A stretch of DNA of 64,000 nt from JAKFDI01 sp036676235 (GTDB lineage Bacteria; Pseudomonadota; Gammaproteobacteria; Burkholderiales; Burkholderiaceae_C), in contig JAKFDI010000095.1 of assembly GCA_036676235.1 (NCBI GenBank), positions 1 to 64,000 on the forward strand. Direction: 5' to 3'. Under the pieces are notes generated by a model. The model did no database searches. It worked only from the letters and a program-made list of their open reading frames with translations, and was not told the DNA's origin. Position numbers and translations under genes: made by a program. Every line of letters begins with the position of its first letter. The stretch's first letter is position 1. Below are positions 46,180 to 56,587 of this stretch, piece after piece.

Positions 46180-47013
46180 ATGGCGTATCTCGTGCCTTCG
46201 GAGTTCGTGACCAAGATGGTGGACGCGGGGGAATCCAAGATCTTCATGGCCACGCGCGACACCTTGATCCGCGCCTACATGGCCGGCGCGATCCTCGCGC
46301 TCGCCGCCGTGTTTGCCGTGACCGTGACGGTGCAGACCGGCTCGCCCATCCTCGGCGCCGTGCTGTTCCCGGTGGGCGTGTGCATGCTCTATCTGCTGGG
46401 CTTCGACCTGCTCACCGGCGTGCTGGTGCTCACGCCGCTCGCGCTCATCGACAAGCGGCCGGGCGTCACGATCCAGGGCGTGCTCAGGAACTGGGGGCTC
46501 GTCTTCGCCGGCAACTTCATGGGCGCGGTGACGGTCGCGGTGCTGATGGCCATCGTCTTCACCACCGGCTTTTCCGAAGCACCGAACAAGGTGGGCCAGG
46601 TGATCGCCGGCATCGGCGAGGCGCGCACGGTCGGCTATGCCGAGCACGGCGCCGCAGGCATGCTCACGCTGTTCGTTCGGGCCGTGCTGTGCAACTGGAT
46701 GGTCTCCACCGGCGTGGTGGGCGCGATGATCTCCACCTCGGTGACCGGCAAGGTCGTTGCCATGTGGATGCCCATCATGCTGTTCTTCGCCATGACCTTC
46801 GAGCATTCGGTGGTGAACATGTTCCTGTTTCCCTCGGCGCTCATCATGGGCGGCAACTTCTCGATCATGGACTACCTGATCTGGAACGAGATTCCGACCG
46901 TGCTCGGTAACCTCGTCGGCGGCCTCGCGTTCACGGGACTCACGCTGTACGCCACCCACGTGCGCACCGCGCCCAAGCGCGCGGCCGCACCGGCCAAGCG
47001 CGCCGTGGCCTGA
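46180..47013 (+). CDS. Formate/nitrite transporter (FNT) family channel
   Basis: A 277-residue pentameric-channel family protein with six membrane segments. Recognisable FNT regions are LGAVLFPVGVCMLYLLGFDL near residue 70, GNFMGAVTVAV, VRAVLCNWMVSTGV and FEHSVVNMFLFPSALIMGG. The family passes formate, nitrite or hydrosulfide. GAGGAG precedes the ATG; longer readings overlap the LysR gene. The neighbouring phosphatase-kinase fusion is a partner seen with nitrite transport clusters, which favours nitrite, but no nitrite reductase is in view. Confidence 0.9.
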   Translation: MAYLVPSEFVTKMVDAGESKIFMATRDTLIRAYMAGAILALAAVFAVTVTVQTGSPILGAVLFPVGVCMLYLLGFDLLTGVLVLTPLALIDKRPGVTIQGVLRNWGLVFAGNFMGAVTVAVLMAIVFTTGFSEAPNKVGQVIAGIGEARTVGYAEHGAAGMLTLFVRAVLCNWMVSTGVVGAMISTSVTGKVVAMWMPIMLFFAMTFEHSVVNMFLFPSALIMGGNFSIMDYLIWNEIPTVLGNLVGGLAFTGLTLYATHVRTAPKRAAAPAKRAVA

Positions 47014-47036
47014 GCGCTTGCAGCGCGGCCAACCGA

Positions 47037-47070
47037 GCCTCGAACCTGCAAGGGTTCGGGGCTTTTTCGC
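47037..47070 (+). terminator. Rho-independent terminator after the FNT gene
   Basis: GCCTCGAACC / GGGTTCGGGGC with loop TGCAA, then TTTTT. It ends 8 bases before the start of the phosphatase-kinase gene. Confidence 0.75.
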
Positions 47071-47077
47071 TCAAGCC

Positions 47078-48814
47078 ATGTCCCCCTCCCTGAAGGTTTC
47101 GATCGGCCAGTGTTCCGACAAGGGCCACAAGGCCGTGAACCAGGACTTCCACGGCGCGCGCACGCCAGAAGGCCCGCTGCTCGCATCGAAAGGCATTGCC
47201 ATTGCGCTGGCCGACGGCATCGGCAGCAGCGAGGTGAGCCAGATCGCCAGCGAATTCGCCGTGATGGGCCTGCTCGACGACTACTACTGCACCTCGGACA
47301 CCTGGTCGGTGAAGAAGTCGGTCGAGCGTGTGCTCACCGCCACCAATGCGTGGCTGCATTCGCGCACGCGGCGAAGCCCGTATCGCTACGACAAGGACCG
47401 CGGGTATGTGTGCGCCATGAGCGCGCTCGTCGTCAAGTCGACGACGGCCCACATCTTTCACGTGGGCGATACGCGCGTGTACCGCCTGCACGGCGGCGCG
47501 CTCGAACAACTGACCACCGACCACCGCGTGCGCGTCTCGCAAGAGCAGAGCCATCTCAGCCGCGCGATGGGCTTCAACCCGCAAGTCGAGATCGACTACC
47601 AGGCGCTGCAGGTCGACGTGGGCGACGCCTTCGTGCTGACCACCGACGGCGTGCACGAGCACGTCGACGAAGCCTTCATAGCCGCGACCATCCGCGAAGC
47701 CGCCGGGCAACTGGACCAAGCGGCGCGCACCATCGCCGGCGAGGCGCAGCGGCGCGGCAGCGACGACAACCTCACAGTGCAGATCGCCTCCATCGATCAA
47801 CTGCCCGAGCGCGACGCCGGCGAGATGCAGCAGCGGCTTGCCGCCCTGCCGCTACCGCCCGAACTCGACGCGCGCATGACGCTCGACGGCTTCACCATCG
47901 TGCGCAAGCTGCACGGCAGCCACCGCAGCCACATCTTTCTCGCGGTCGATGCCGAGAGCGGTGCGCTCGTCGTGCTCAAGACGCCCGCCGTCGACCGCCA
48001 GGACGACCCGGCCTACCTGGAGCGCTTTCTGGTGGAGGAGTGGGTGGCGCGGCGCATCGCCAGCGCACACGTGCTCAAGCCCTGCGCGCCCACGCGCGAG
48101 CGCCGACACCTTTATGTCGCCACCGAGTACATCGACGGCCAGACGCTCGCGCAATGGATGGTCGACAACCCCCGGCCCGATCTCGAAACCGTGCGCGGCA
48201 TCGTCGAGCAGATCGCGCGCGGCCTGCAGGCCTTTCACCGGCTGGAGATGCTGCACCAGGACCTGCGGCCCGAGAACGTGATGATCGACAAGACCGGCAC
48301 GGTGAAGATCATCGACTTCGGCGCCACTCGCGTGGCCGGCCTGATGGAGACGGCACCCGAACTGGAGCGCGGCCACATCCTCGGCACCGCGCAGTACACC
48401 GCGCCCGAATACTTTCTCGGGCACGAGGGTACCGAGCAGTCCGACCAGTTCTCGCTGGCCGTGATCGCCTACCAGATGCTGTGCGGGCGTCTGCCCTATG
48501 GCGCCGAAGTGGCGAAGACGCGCACCGCATCGGCCCAGCGGCGGCTGCGCTACGCCTCGGTACTGGAAGCCGAACGCGAGATTCCGGTGTGGATCGACGG
48601 GGTGTTGCGCAAGGCGCTGGAGGTGGATCCGCTCAGGCGGTACGAGGCGCTGTCGGAATTCGTGCACGAGCTGCGGCAGCCGAACCGGGCGTTTGTTAAT
48701 CGCACGCGGGTGCCGTTGGTGGAACGCAATCCGGTGGGATTCTGGAAGGGCGTGTCGATGCTGCTGGCGCTGATCGTGCTCGGCCTGTTGCTGGCGCAGT
48801 TCGGCGTGCGGTAG
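47078..48814 (+). CDS. PP2C phosphatase - Ser/Thr protein kinase fusion
   Basis: A 578-residue bifunctional signalling protein. Residues about 5-240 form a PP2C phosphatase, with metal-binding aspartates in AVNQDFHG, ALADGIGSSE, VGDTRVYRL and LTTDGVHEH. Residues about 270-540 form a eukaryotic-like kinase: the ATP lysine in VVLKTP, catalytic loop HQDLRPEN, metal motif DFG. The C-terminus has one TM (MLLALIVLGLLLAQFG), so the enzyme domains face the cytoplasm. The ATG has no ribosome-binding site and follows a terminator closely. It may set the activity of the adjacent channel or of nitrogen metabolism; this is inference. Confidence 0.92.
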   Translation: MSPSLKVSIGQCSDKGHKAVNQDFHGARTPEGPLLASKGIAIALADGIGSSEVSQIASEFAVMGLLDDYYCTSDTWSVKKSVERVLTATNAWLHSRTRRSPYRYDKDRGYVCAMSALVVKSTTAHIFHVGDTRVYRLHGGALEQLTTDHRVRVSQEQSHLSRAMGFNPQVEIDYQALQVDVGDAFVLTTDGVHEHVDEAFIAATIREAAGQLDQAARTIAGEAQRRGSDDNLTVQIASIDQLPERDAGEMQQRLAALPLPPELDARMTLDGFTIVRKLHGSHRSHIFLAVDAESGALVVLKTPAVDRQDDPAYLERFLVEEWVARRIASAHVLKPCAPTRERRHLYVATEYIDGQTLAQWMVDNPRPDLETVRGIVEQIARGLQAFHRLEMLHQDLRPENVMIDKTGTVKIIDFGATRVAGLMETAPELERGHILGTAQYTAPEYFLGHEGTEQSDQFSLAVIAYQMLCGRLPYGAEVAKTRTASAQRRLRYASVLEAEREIPVWIDGVLRKALEVDPLRRYEALSEFVHELRQPNRAFVNRTRVPLVERNPVGFWKGVSMLLALIVLGLLLAQFGVR

Positions 48815-48840
48815 AGACGAGAGACTGCCCGGCCCCGCGC

Positions 48841-50196
48841 TCAGGCGGCGGGCATCGCCTCGAGCCGCCGCGCCATATCGGCCAGACCCCGCAGCACATG
48901 ATCGAGCACCTGCTGCGAGAAGCCCGCCGGCAGATCGTGCGGCGCCTGCTCGAGTACCGCAGGCATGCGCGTCAACAGTCGCTCGATCAGGTGCTCAGCG
49001 GTCGCAAGCCCGCACAACCGGGCGGTGTCGCTGAAGTGGCGGCGCTGAATCTCGAAGACCTTGCGGTGCCTGTTCCTGCCTCGCACGCTCATCGCCAGCT
49101 TCACGTCGTGCGGGTTGATCTGGTTGGGTGCAGGCCCGGCTGCAGGCCATGCCGACAGCACGTCGTAGAGCGGCGCGAGCCGATAGCGACCCTGCGGCAA
49201 CAGGTGCAGGCTGAAGTTCTTCGCATGCCCGTCGATGGCCGCCAGCAGCCAGAACACGATCTGTGCGCTCAGGAACACCTCGATGTCTGCCGCGGCGTCG
49301 ACCGAGCCTTGCAAGGTACTGGCGACCTCCACGATGCCGGGGCCGCCGTCGCGTTCGTACTTCGCAGTCGGCGGCACGGCGAAGACCTGGCAGAAGTCTT
49401 CCTGCGGCAGGCGCAACCACCAGTTGCCGGCAGGCGCCAGGCGACGATCGAAGCGCTCGACGATCAACGCCCGGTGCTGCCCGAACTGCCCGATCTGCGC
49501 TGCGGGCACCGGCAGGCCGAACAGCCCGAGCAGCTTCAGGCACAGCCACTCGTTGTCGACCGACGCGCTGAAGTCGATCCCGCGCTGCCCGCCGATCAGG
49601 CCCAGCGGCAACTTGAAGAGATGCGTCGTGGGCGTGGCGCCGAGCGGCCGGCACCACCGCCCGCCGTGCCAGAGGAGCGCCGTCTTGTCCTGCGCGCCGG
49701 CGATGGAGACTCGAAACTCGGCCTCGCCCCCGTCGTCGACGGTGCCGGCGATGCCACCGGCCGGGGTGGCGGCGCGATCCAGCGCGCGCTCGACGCCGGC
49801 TTCGTCCAGCGGCTCGGCCTCGATGACATCAACGCGAGGCGCTGCCGCGTCCGCCGGCAGCAACTGCAGTGCCCCGACGCAATCACGCCCGATCTCGGAC
49901 AGCAGCGTGAAGGGCGCGATGTCCACCAGCCTGAAGCGCGAGGCGATGCGCCGGCGGATCGGCTCGTAGTCGGGCAGCAGGTTGTCGAAGTAGATGCCGA
50001 CCGCGGGCGTGGTCAGCAGCACGGGTTCCAGCGGCAAGGGCAGCGACAGCGACAGGGGCCGCGCCTCGGGCGCCGACAGCCAGCTCTCGTCGTAAGCGAG
50101 TTCCATCGGGCCGCGGGTCGGGATGCGCCACTCGCCGACGCGCACGCCGTTCATCCACAGCGACAGCGCCTTGGCGTGAGACGGGCGGCCGGCCAT
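48841..50196 (-). CDS. hipA: HipA-family toxin kinase
   Basis: A 451-residue HipA-like Ser/Thr kinase. The N-terminal subdomain (SLWMNGVRVGEW; DNLLPD) is followed by the ATP-binding region SIAGAQDKTALL, catalytic DGHAKNFSLHLL and metal-binding PLYDVLSAWP. HipA toxins phosphorylate targets such as glutamyl-tRNA synthetase and cause growth arrest. ATG at 50196 has GGTGA upstream. A GTG at 50205 would overlap the hipB stop by 4 bases and is an equal candidate. Confidence 0.93.
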   Translation of the reverse strand: MAGRPSHAKALSLWMNGVRVGEWRIPTRGPMELAYDESWLSAPEARPLSLSLPLPLEPVLLTTPAVGIYFDNLLPDYEPIRRRIASRFRLVDIAPFTLLSEIGRDCVGALQLLPADAAAPRVDVIEAEPLDEAGVERALDRAATPAGGIAGTVDDGGEAEFRVSIAGAQDKTALLWHGGRWCRPLGATPTTHLFKLPLGLIGGQRGIDFSASVDNEWLCLKLLGLFGLPVPAAQIGQFGQHRALIVERFDRRLAPAGNWWLRLPQEDFCQVFAVPPTAKYERDGGPGIVEVASTLQGSVDAAADIEVFLSAQIVFWLLAAIDGHAKNFSLHLLPQGRYRLAPLYDVLSAWPAAGPAPNQINPHDVKLAMSVRGRNRHRKVFEIQRRHFSDTARLCGLATAEHLIERLLTRMPAVLEQAPHDLPAGFSQQVLDHVLRGLADMARRLEAMPAA

Positions 50197-50201
50197 GCGG
50201 G

Positions 50202-50474
50202 TCACCAATCCGAATCGGAAGCGCCGGGCGTGGGACTCGAACCAGCGCCGGACGGGGCGCCGGACCTTTGCACGAAAAGCTCGAGGCCGAGCATCCTGGC
50301 CAGCACAAGCAACCGATCCACGGTGAGTCCGCTCGCGTCGCGCTCCAGTTCCGAGAACCGGTTCTGGCTGATGCTCAATCGAGAAGCGACCTCGGCCTGA
50401 GTCAGTCCTCGAGCCTTGCGCGTCGTCTTGATGAGCGTGGAGAACTGCTGAGACGAGTGGATGAGTCGGTTCAT
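50202..50474 (-). CDS. hipB: HipB-type antitoxin / helix-turn-helix repressor
   Basis: A 90-residue XRE-family protein. The helix-turn-helix is LIKTTRKARGLTQAEVASRL followed by SISQNRFSELE, near residues 14-44. It ends in a Ser/Pro-rich tail. It pairs with the downstream HipA, overlaps its possible GTG start, and would neutralise it and repress the operon through the palindromes upstream (50487-50541). The start at 50474 excludes an AT-rich leader. Confidence 0.9.
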   Translation of the reverse strand: MNRLIHSSQQFSTLIKTTRKARGLTQAEVASRLSISQNRFSELERDASGLTVDRLLVLARMLGLELFVQRSGAPSGAGSSPTPGASDSDW

Positions 50475-50486
50475 GCTTGCATCGCC

Positions 50487-50541
50487 TATGTCGATATATA
50501 CAATGCATCGATCATATCGATAAACGCAATACATCGACATA
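50487..50541. promoter_or_regulatory. Operator/promoter region of hipBA
   Basis: An AT-rich stretch, unlike its surroundings, framed by TATGTCGAT (50487) and ATCGACATA (50533), with CATCGAT and ATATCGAT repeats in between. Multiple ATCGA half-sites suggest cooperative HipB binding. Confidence 0.6.
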
Positions 50542-50615
50542 ATCGATTAACCGACGTGTCGGCTATCTGGCTGCTCCTTGTGCGCTCTGGTATGCGCGTT
50601 ACCGCTCAAACAGAG

Positions 50616-51461
50616 TCACTTTGGGCGCGCGAGAAACGTCGCCGCCTCCAGAAGACATGTGGAAGCGAGTGAGCCTGGCAAGGTGAAAAGCCGAGGCGCC
50701 TGTCGAAACGCAAAGAGTCGGTAGACCTGATAGCTGGCCGCATGCCGTGCCGACACCGCAACTTCGTTACGCGATGCGAAGAACGGCACGTCGATGCCGT
50801 ACTTGGTGGTCTTCACTTCAATGAGGCGTTCCGCACCGCTCTCCTCGAACGAGAGGATGTCGTACCCCTCGTGGTCGCCGCGCACTTTGGCCGTGTGTTC
50901 GATCTTCGCGGCAAGGGCTTCGCGGCCTGCATGAATGAGGCGAGCACGCTCGTAGTTGATTGCGAAGAGCTCGCCGGCATTGCCAAGCGAACGGTTGCGC
51001 GCTTCACGCTCGATGTAGCTCGTGTTCAACCGGATGGTCGGCGGCAACCGCTCGGTCGCGGCGACAGGTTCGGTGGCCGGCTTCGGCCGCTGCGCCAAGA
51101 TCGAAAGAATGTCCTCGACTTCGGGAACGACCATCGGGCGATCGACATCGGCCGCGGCGATTTCCATGAGCCATTTCGCCGCATGCAAGCGTTCGGCGAC
51201 GACGTCGACCAGCAGCGCCTGATAGTTCGAGCGGCTCTTGTAGCCGGGGATCGAGAGAAAGTTCGCTTCGATCAGAACTGCACTGATGTTCCCGTGCTTG
51301 TATTCGATCGCCTGATCCGAGCGGCCATTGAGTCGCAGCTTCAGCGCCCGTCGATGTGCCGTCTTGTTGTAGGGCGTGCCGGCCATCTCAGATCCGAGCA
51401 TCGAAAGGTAGTCGTCGACGATCGCTTCAACTTCGCCCCGACTCCAATCGTTTCTGCTCAT
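50616..51461 (-). CDS. DUF3883-domain protein, nuclease-like
   Basis: A 281-residue protein. The N-terminal half (about 1-75) is helical and contains AHRRALKLRLNGRSDQAIEY. The C-terminal half (about 150-270) is a DUF3883 domain, with a PD-(D/E)xK-like core: D in EGYDILSF and ExK in ERLIEVKTTKYG, then FFASRNEVAVSARHAASYQ. DUF3883 domains occur in restriction and defence proteins. It lies 48 bases downstream of the PLD-like gene and is probably co-transcribed with it. Actual nuclease activity is inference. Confidence 0.8.
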   Translation of the reverse strand: MSRNDWSRGEVEAIVDDYLSMLGSEMAGTPYNKTAHRRALKLRLNGRSDQAIEYKHGNISAVLIEANFLSIPGYKSRSNYQALLVDVVAERLHAAKWLMEIAAADVDRPMVVPEVEDILSILAQRPKPATEPVAATERLPPTIRLNTSYIEREARNRSLGNAGELFAINYERARLIHAGREALAAKIEHTAKVRGDHEGYDILSFEESGAERLIEVKTTKYGIDVPFFASRNEVAVSARHAASYQVYRLFAFRQAPRLFTLPGSLASTCLLEAATFLARPK

Positions 51462-51509
51462 GGCCGATCGTCCGGATGCAGGGCGTTCGGCACGTACTGC
51501 GCCGCGACG

Positions 51510-52226
51510 CTACGCAAGCTGAAACCCTTCCGGCCAAAGAAAGTACGGCCCGAATCGCGACTTCACTACATGCTCGACGCCGGCCGCCGTGCCCTTGGGT
51601 GTCAGCGCGTGCTTTCCATCGCGAAGTTCGAGGTATCCGCTGCTGACAGCCTGTTCGAGCAGTTCGCCCGTCTTCATCCCGATCTTCTGCGCAAACTTCG
51701 ATGAGGTGAGCTTGTCGGCTGGCGAGTCCTCGGTTTCGTCTTCCGCTTTTTCCGGCGGCTGACTTGCGGGTTCGCTCGAGACGCGCTCGAGCGAAATGCG
51801 GACTTCGTCGCTGATGCGAATGATGCGCTGCGCCTCTTCGGCGACATCCTTGTACAGCTCAGCGTCCTCCGAACGCCGAATCAGGATGCCCATCTCGTTG
51901 TTGTTGACCTGGCTGAACTCATAGAGGTTCAGGCTGGTCACGATGCACAGTTCCTCGTTCATGTAGCACTTGGCATGCAGGTTCTTGCAGAAGCTCGTGC
52001 GAATGAACGTGAGCCCACGCAGCCATTCGATCTCCTGCGGCTGCAACTCGCTCTTTCCGTACACGATCCGCACGTCGATCTTGAGGCGATTCTTGTCGGC
52101 CAGCAGCTCCTTCATTCGGTCATTCAGCTTGAGGAACGGACTGATCAGAATCAGGCGATCCTGTGCGGCCTTGATCAACTCTTCGAGAAAGTAGTTGGTC
52201 CCGCTGGTGTTCAAGAACTTCGCCAT
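51510..52226 (-). CDS. Phospholipase-D-like protein with C-terminal winged-helix-like domain
   Basis: A 238-residue protein. Residues about 1-130 are PLD-like: ISPFLKLNDRM, then one HxK motif LHAKCYMNEEL and TSLNLYEFSQVNNNEMGIL. Only one HKD-like motif is present, and the aspartate after HxK is a glutamate, so activity may need a dimer. After an acidic linker (about 155-170) a helical domain ends DGKHALTPKGTAAG and RFGPYFLWP, as in nucleic-acid-linked PLD proteins. It precedes the DUF3883 gene. A nuclease role is inferred. Confidence 0.8.
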   Translation of the reverse strand: MAKFLNTSGTNYFLEELIKAAQDRLILISPFLKLNDRMKELLADKNRLKIDVRIVYGKSELQPQEIEWLRGLTFIRTSFCKNLHAKCYMNEELCIVTSLNLYEFSQVNNNEMGILIRRSEDAELYKDVAEEAQRIIRISDEVRISLERVSSEPASQPPEKAEDETEDSPADKLTSSKFAQKIGMKTGELLEQAVSSGYLELRDGKHALTPKGTAAGVEHVVKSRFGPYFLWPEGFQLA

Positions 52227-52366
52227 TCGATCGAATCCCTTTTGTTGTCAGCCGCTCCTCGGCCGGACATGTTGCCAAAGTCGACCGGCGGTCGAACGTC
52301 GACGTGCCATTGCAACCGTGCGCAAGTTGACACGGTCGGATCGCGAAGCGCGAGGCTTGGTCGCGC
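52227..52366. other. 140-base gap between the PLD-like and Fic genes
   Basis: It probably carries the promoter of the PLD-DUF3883 pair. On the minus strand no clear -35/-10 pair is seen. A possible short hairpin at GTCGACCG is the only structure. Confidence 0.4.
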
Positions 52367-53578
52367 TCAGCCCTTTCGGCGGCGCTGCGGCGATGCCGGC
52401 CGAGCCTCGCCCGCCGCCATCTCGACGCCGTGACCCCATCCGGGCACGTCGATGTAGTAGCGAATCGCCTTGCCCTGACCGATGGCCCACAGCAAACCGC
52501 TGCCGACCAGATGTGCCAGATCCCGGGTCGCCGTCGGCTTGGACGTGCCCGTGAGCTTCATGTACTTCTCCGCGTTCAGGCCACCGAGAAAGCCCCCGTC
52601 GCCGTCGTCCAGCAGCCGCTGCAGAACCTTGCGCTGGCGCTCGTTGAGCGCGATCTCGGCATGCGCCGCCCAGAACCGCGCCTTCTCGATCGCACGGTCG
52701 ATCACCCGGCTCGAATGCTCGCAGGCGAGCGCGTATTGGCGGGCGAACCAGATCACCCAGTCGGTCACGTCGCCGCTGCCGCATTGCGCGGCGTTCAGCG
52801 CGTCGTAGTAGCCCTTGCGCGAGGCGAGGAGTTGCCCCGACAGGCTGACCAGCCGCACGCCGCCAGGGTGGTCTTGCGTGGTCGCCATGTCCACGATGGC
52901 GCGGCCGATCCGGCCGTTGCCGTCCTCGAAGGGGTGGATGCTCTCGAACCAGAGGTGGGCGATGGCGGCGCGCGCCAGGCCGTCGAGCTGCGGCACGCGG
53001 TCCGTCACCGGCGCGGTGCGGGCGAACCAGTCGAGAAAGCGGTCCATCTCCGCGGCAACCCGGTGCGACGGCGGCGCCTCGTAGTGAACGACTTCCCTGT
53101 CGGGCATGCCACTGACGATCTGCATCGGCTCGGGGTGATCGCGGTAGCGGCCGACCGCTATGCGGCGCAAACCGCTCGTGCCACCGGGGAACAGGGCGGA
53201 CTGCCAACGGTGCAGGCGATCGTCATCGAGCGGCGAGTCGAATGCGGTGGTGGCGTCGTTGATCACGGCGACGAGCCCGTCGACGCTGCGGTCCTTCGGC
53301 CCCGTGGTTGCCAGTCCCAGCCCGCGCATCACCGACGAACGCACGGCCGCGGGGTCCAGCCGCTCGCCTTCGATGGCCGCAGTGGCGGTGACCTCCTCTT
53401 CCATCACCGCGCGCGCAATCTCCCCGTCGCGTGCGATGCCGATCGCCTGCGCCTTGCCTTCAACGACGCCTTGCAGGCGCCGGGCGTCAGACAGCGCGGC
53501 GCCTGCCCGCTGGTAGTCGACGCTCAGCGTCGGCCAAGCGGGCTGTTGCCAGACATAGCGGCGGCGGGTGGATCCCAT
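52367..53578 (-). CDS. Class II Fic AMPylase-type protein with DNA-binding tail
   Basis: A 403-residue Fic protein. The N-terminal DUF4172-like region has YVWQQPAWPTL. The inhibitory helix motif is TAAIEG with E70 (T66xxxE70G), a class II arrangement. The Fic motif HPFEDGNGRIGR starts at H215. Residues about 310-380 form a winged helix (LNERQRKVLQRLL; TSKPTATRDLAHLV). Fic enzymes transfer AMP from ATP to target proteins. ATG at 53578 is chosen; 53587 is the alternative. The gene is preceded by a striking palindrome and probably regulates itself. Confidence 0.92.
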   Translation of the reverse strand: MGSTRRRYVWQQPAWPTLSVDYQRAGAALSDARRLQGVVEGKAQAIGIARDGEIARAVMEEEVTATAAIEGERLDPAAVRSSVMRGLGLATTGPKDRSVDGLVAVINDATTAFDSPLDDDRLHRWQSALFPGGTSGLRRIAVGRYRDHPEPMQIVSGMPDREVVHYEAPPSHRVAAEMDRFLDWFARTAPVTDRVPQLDGLARAAIAHLWFESIHPFEDGNGRIGRAIVDMATTQDHPGGVRLVSLSGQLLASRKGYYDALNAAQCGSGDVTDWVIWFARQYALACEHSSRVIDRAIEKARFWAAHAEIALNERQRKVLQRLLDDGDGGFLGGLNAEKYMKLTGTSKPTATRDLAHLVGSGLLWAIGQGKAIRYYIDVPGWGHGVEMAAGEARPASPQRRRKG

Positions 53579-53635
53579 GAGCCGCATTCTGCCATTTACG
53601 GCTCATCATGTGAGCCGCAAATCAGGACTTTCGGC

Positions 53636-53638
<3 letters not shown>
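53578..53638. promoter_or_regulatory. Nested palindromic operator before the fic gene
   Basis: Four copies of the 7-mer TGAGCCG in alternating orientation at 53578, 53599 (inverted), 53611 and 53632 (inverted). The inner pair is CGGCTCA-TCATG-TGAGCCG, and the outer pair is exactly symmetric around the same centre (53608). The last copy overlaps the glmS stop codon and the first touches the fic start codon. Confidence 0.75.
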
Positions 53639-55504
<1,866 letters not shown>

Positions 55505-55642
55505 GGTGGAGTTCCTTGCTTGTCTGGTTGAAGGATGTGATCGTAGGCAGGTGATTGGAACGTTTTCTTTCTCTTTTTCTTGTGAAGCGGCAGATAATTT
55601 CTCGCCCTCGATCGTCAGAAGTAATATTTCACGAAACATCGA

Positions 55643-56146
55643 ATGCCGAAAGAATTAATCGCATTGCAGCTCGACGCCATCGACCTGCGCCTGCTCGATC
55701 TGCTGCAGACCGATGCATCCCTGTCGAACCAGGATCTGGCCGAGGCCGCCCACGTGTCGCCCGCTACCGGCCTGCGGCGCGTGAAGCGGCTGGTGGAGGC
55801 CGGCGCCATCGAACGGCGGGTGGCGATCCTGTCGCCCGAGCGGCTGGGCGCCGGGCTCACCGTCATCGCCGAGGTGACGCTCGATGCACAAGGCGCCGAG
55901 CACGTGATGGCATTCGAGGCGCGGGCCGTGGCCGACGCCGCCGTGCGCCAGTGCCACCGCGTGTCACCGGGGCCGGACTTCGTGCTGACGCTTCAGGTGC
56001 GCGACATGGAGGAGTGGAAGGCGGTGACCGAACGGCTGTTCACGCAAGACGGCAACGTGCGCAACGTGAAGAGCTTCTTCAGCGTGCATCGGGCGAAGTT
56101 CGATACGCGGATCCCGCTGCCGGCGGCGCCCACCCGGTCGCCCTGA
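55643..56146 (+). CDS. Lrp/AsnC-family regulator
   Basis: A 167-residue regulator. The helix-turn-helix is ASLSNQDLAEAAHVSPATGL near residues 25-45, and a RAM-type effector domain (TVIAEVTLDAQGAEHVMAFE; PGPDFVLTLQVRDMEEW) follows. The C-terminal codons run into a REP-like repeat, which probably created the final TRSP. The regulated gene is unknown; adjacent glmS is only a possible target. Confidence 0.9.
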   Translation: MPKELIALQLDAIDLRLLDLLQTDASLSNQDLAEAAHVSPATGLRRVKRLVEAGAIERRVAILSPERLGAGLTVIAEVTLDAQGAEHVMAFEARAVADAAVRQCHRVSPGPDFVLTLQVRDMEEWKAVTERLFTQDGNVRNVKSFFSVHRAKFDTRIPLPAAPTRSP

Positions 56147-56200
56147 GGTATCGAAGCCCGTTAACCGCGTGTTCACCCTTCGATACCTCAGGCCGAACGG
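56139..56200. repeat. REP-like palindromic repeat
   Basis: CCTGAGGTATCGAAGCCC (56142) opposed by CTTCGATACCTCAGG (56178) with a 20-base spacer. Same family as at 10318. It starts inside the end of the Lrp/AsnC gene. Confidence 0.8.
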
Positions 56201-56219
56201 TGTGGTGGCGCTCGCTGCG

Positions 56220-56585
56220 TCACGAATCAGGTCTTCGCCAGATCCAGATGCCGACGCACAGCATGACCGAGGGCACACCGATCTGCAGCCACAGCGGCAG
56301 TGGCAGAAACCACAGCAGCGTCGCGCTGCCCGCCATGCCCCCAGTTGCGAACCACTTCGCGCGCCGCGGCACGGCGCCGCGTTCGCGCCAGCGCAGGATA
56401 GGCGGGCCGAAGCGGGGGTGCGCCAGCATGCGCGCCTCGAGCTGCGGCCAGCCGCGGCCGGCGGCCCACGCGGCGAGCAGGAGGAAGGGCACGGTGGGCA
56501 TCACCGGCAGCGCGATGCCGATCACGCCCAGCAGCAACGCGATCACCGCCAGCGCGCGCCACAGCAGTCGAGCCCAGGGCGCCAC
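56220..56585 (-). CDS. YbaN-like DUF454 membrane protein
   Basis: A 121-residue inner-membrane protein, of the DUF454 family. It shows LLLGVIGIALPVMPTVPFLL, GRGWPQLEARMLAHPRFG and a C-terminal pair of membrane segments (GSATLLWFLPLPLW; IGVPSVMLCVGIWIW). Start is taken as GTG at 56585, just past the xerC stop (56588), giving a 121-residue protein of normal length. Function of the family is unknown. Confidence 0.85.
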   Translation of the reverse strand: MAPWARLLWRALAVIALLLGVIGIALPVMPTVPFLLLAAWAAGRGWPQLEARMLAHPRFGPPILRWRERGAVPRRAKWFATGGMAGSATLLWFLPLPLWLQIGVPSVMLCVGIWIWRRPDS

Positions 56586-56587
56586 GC

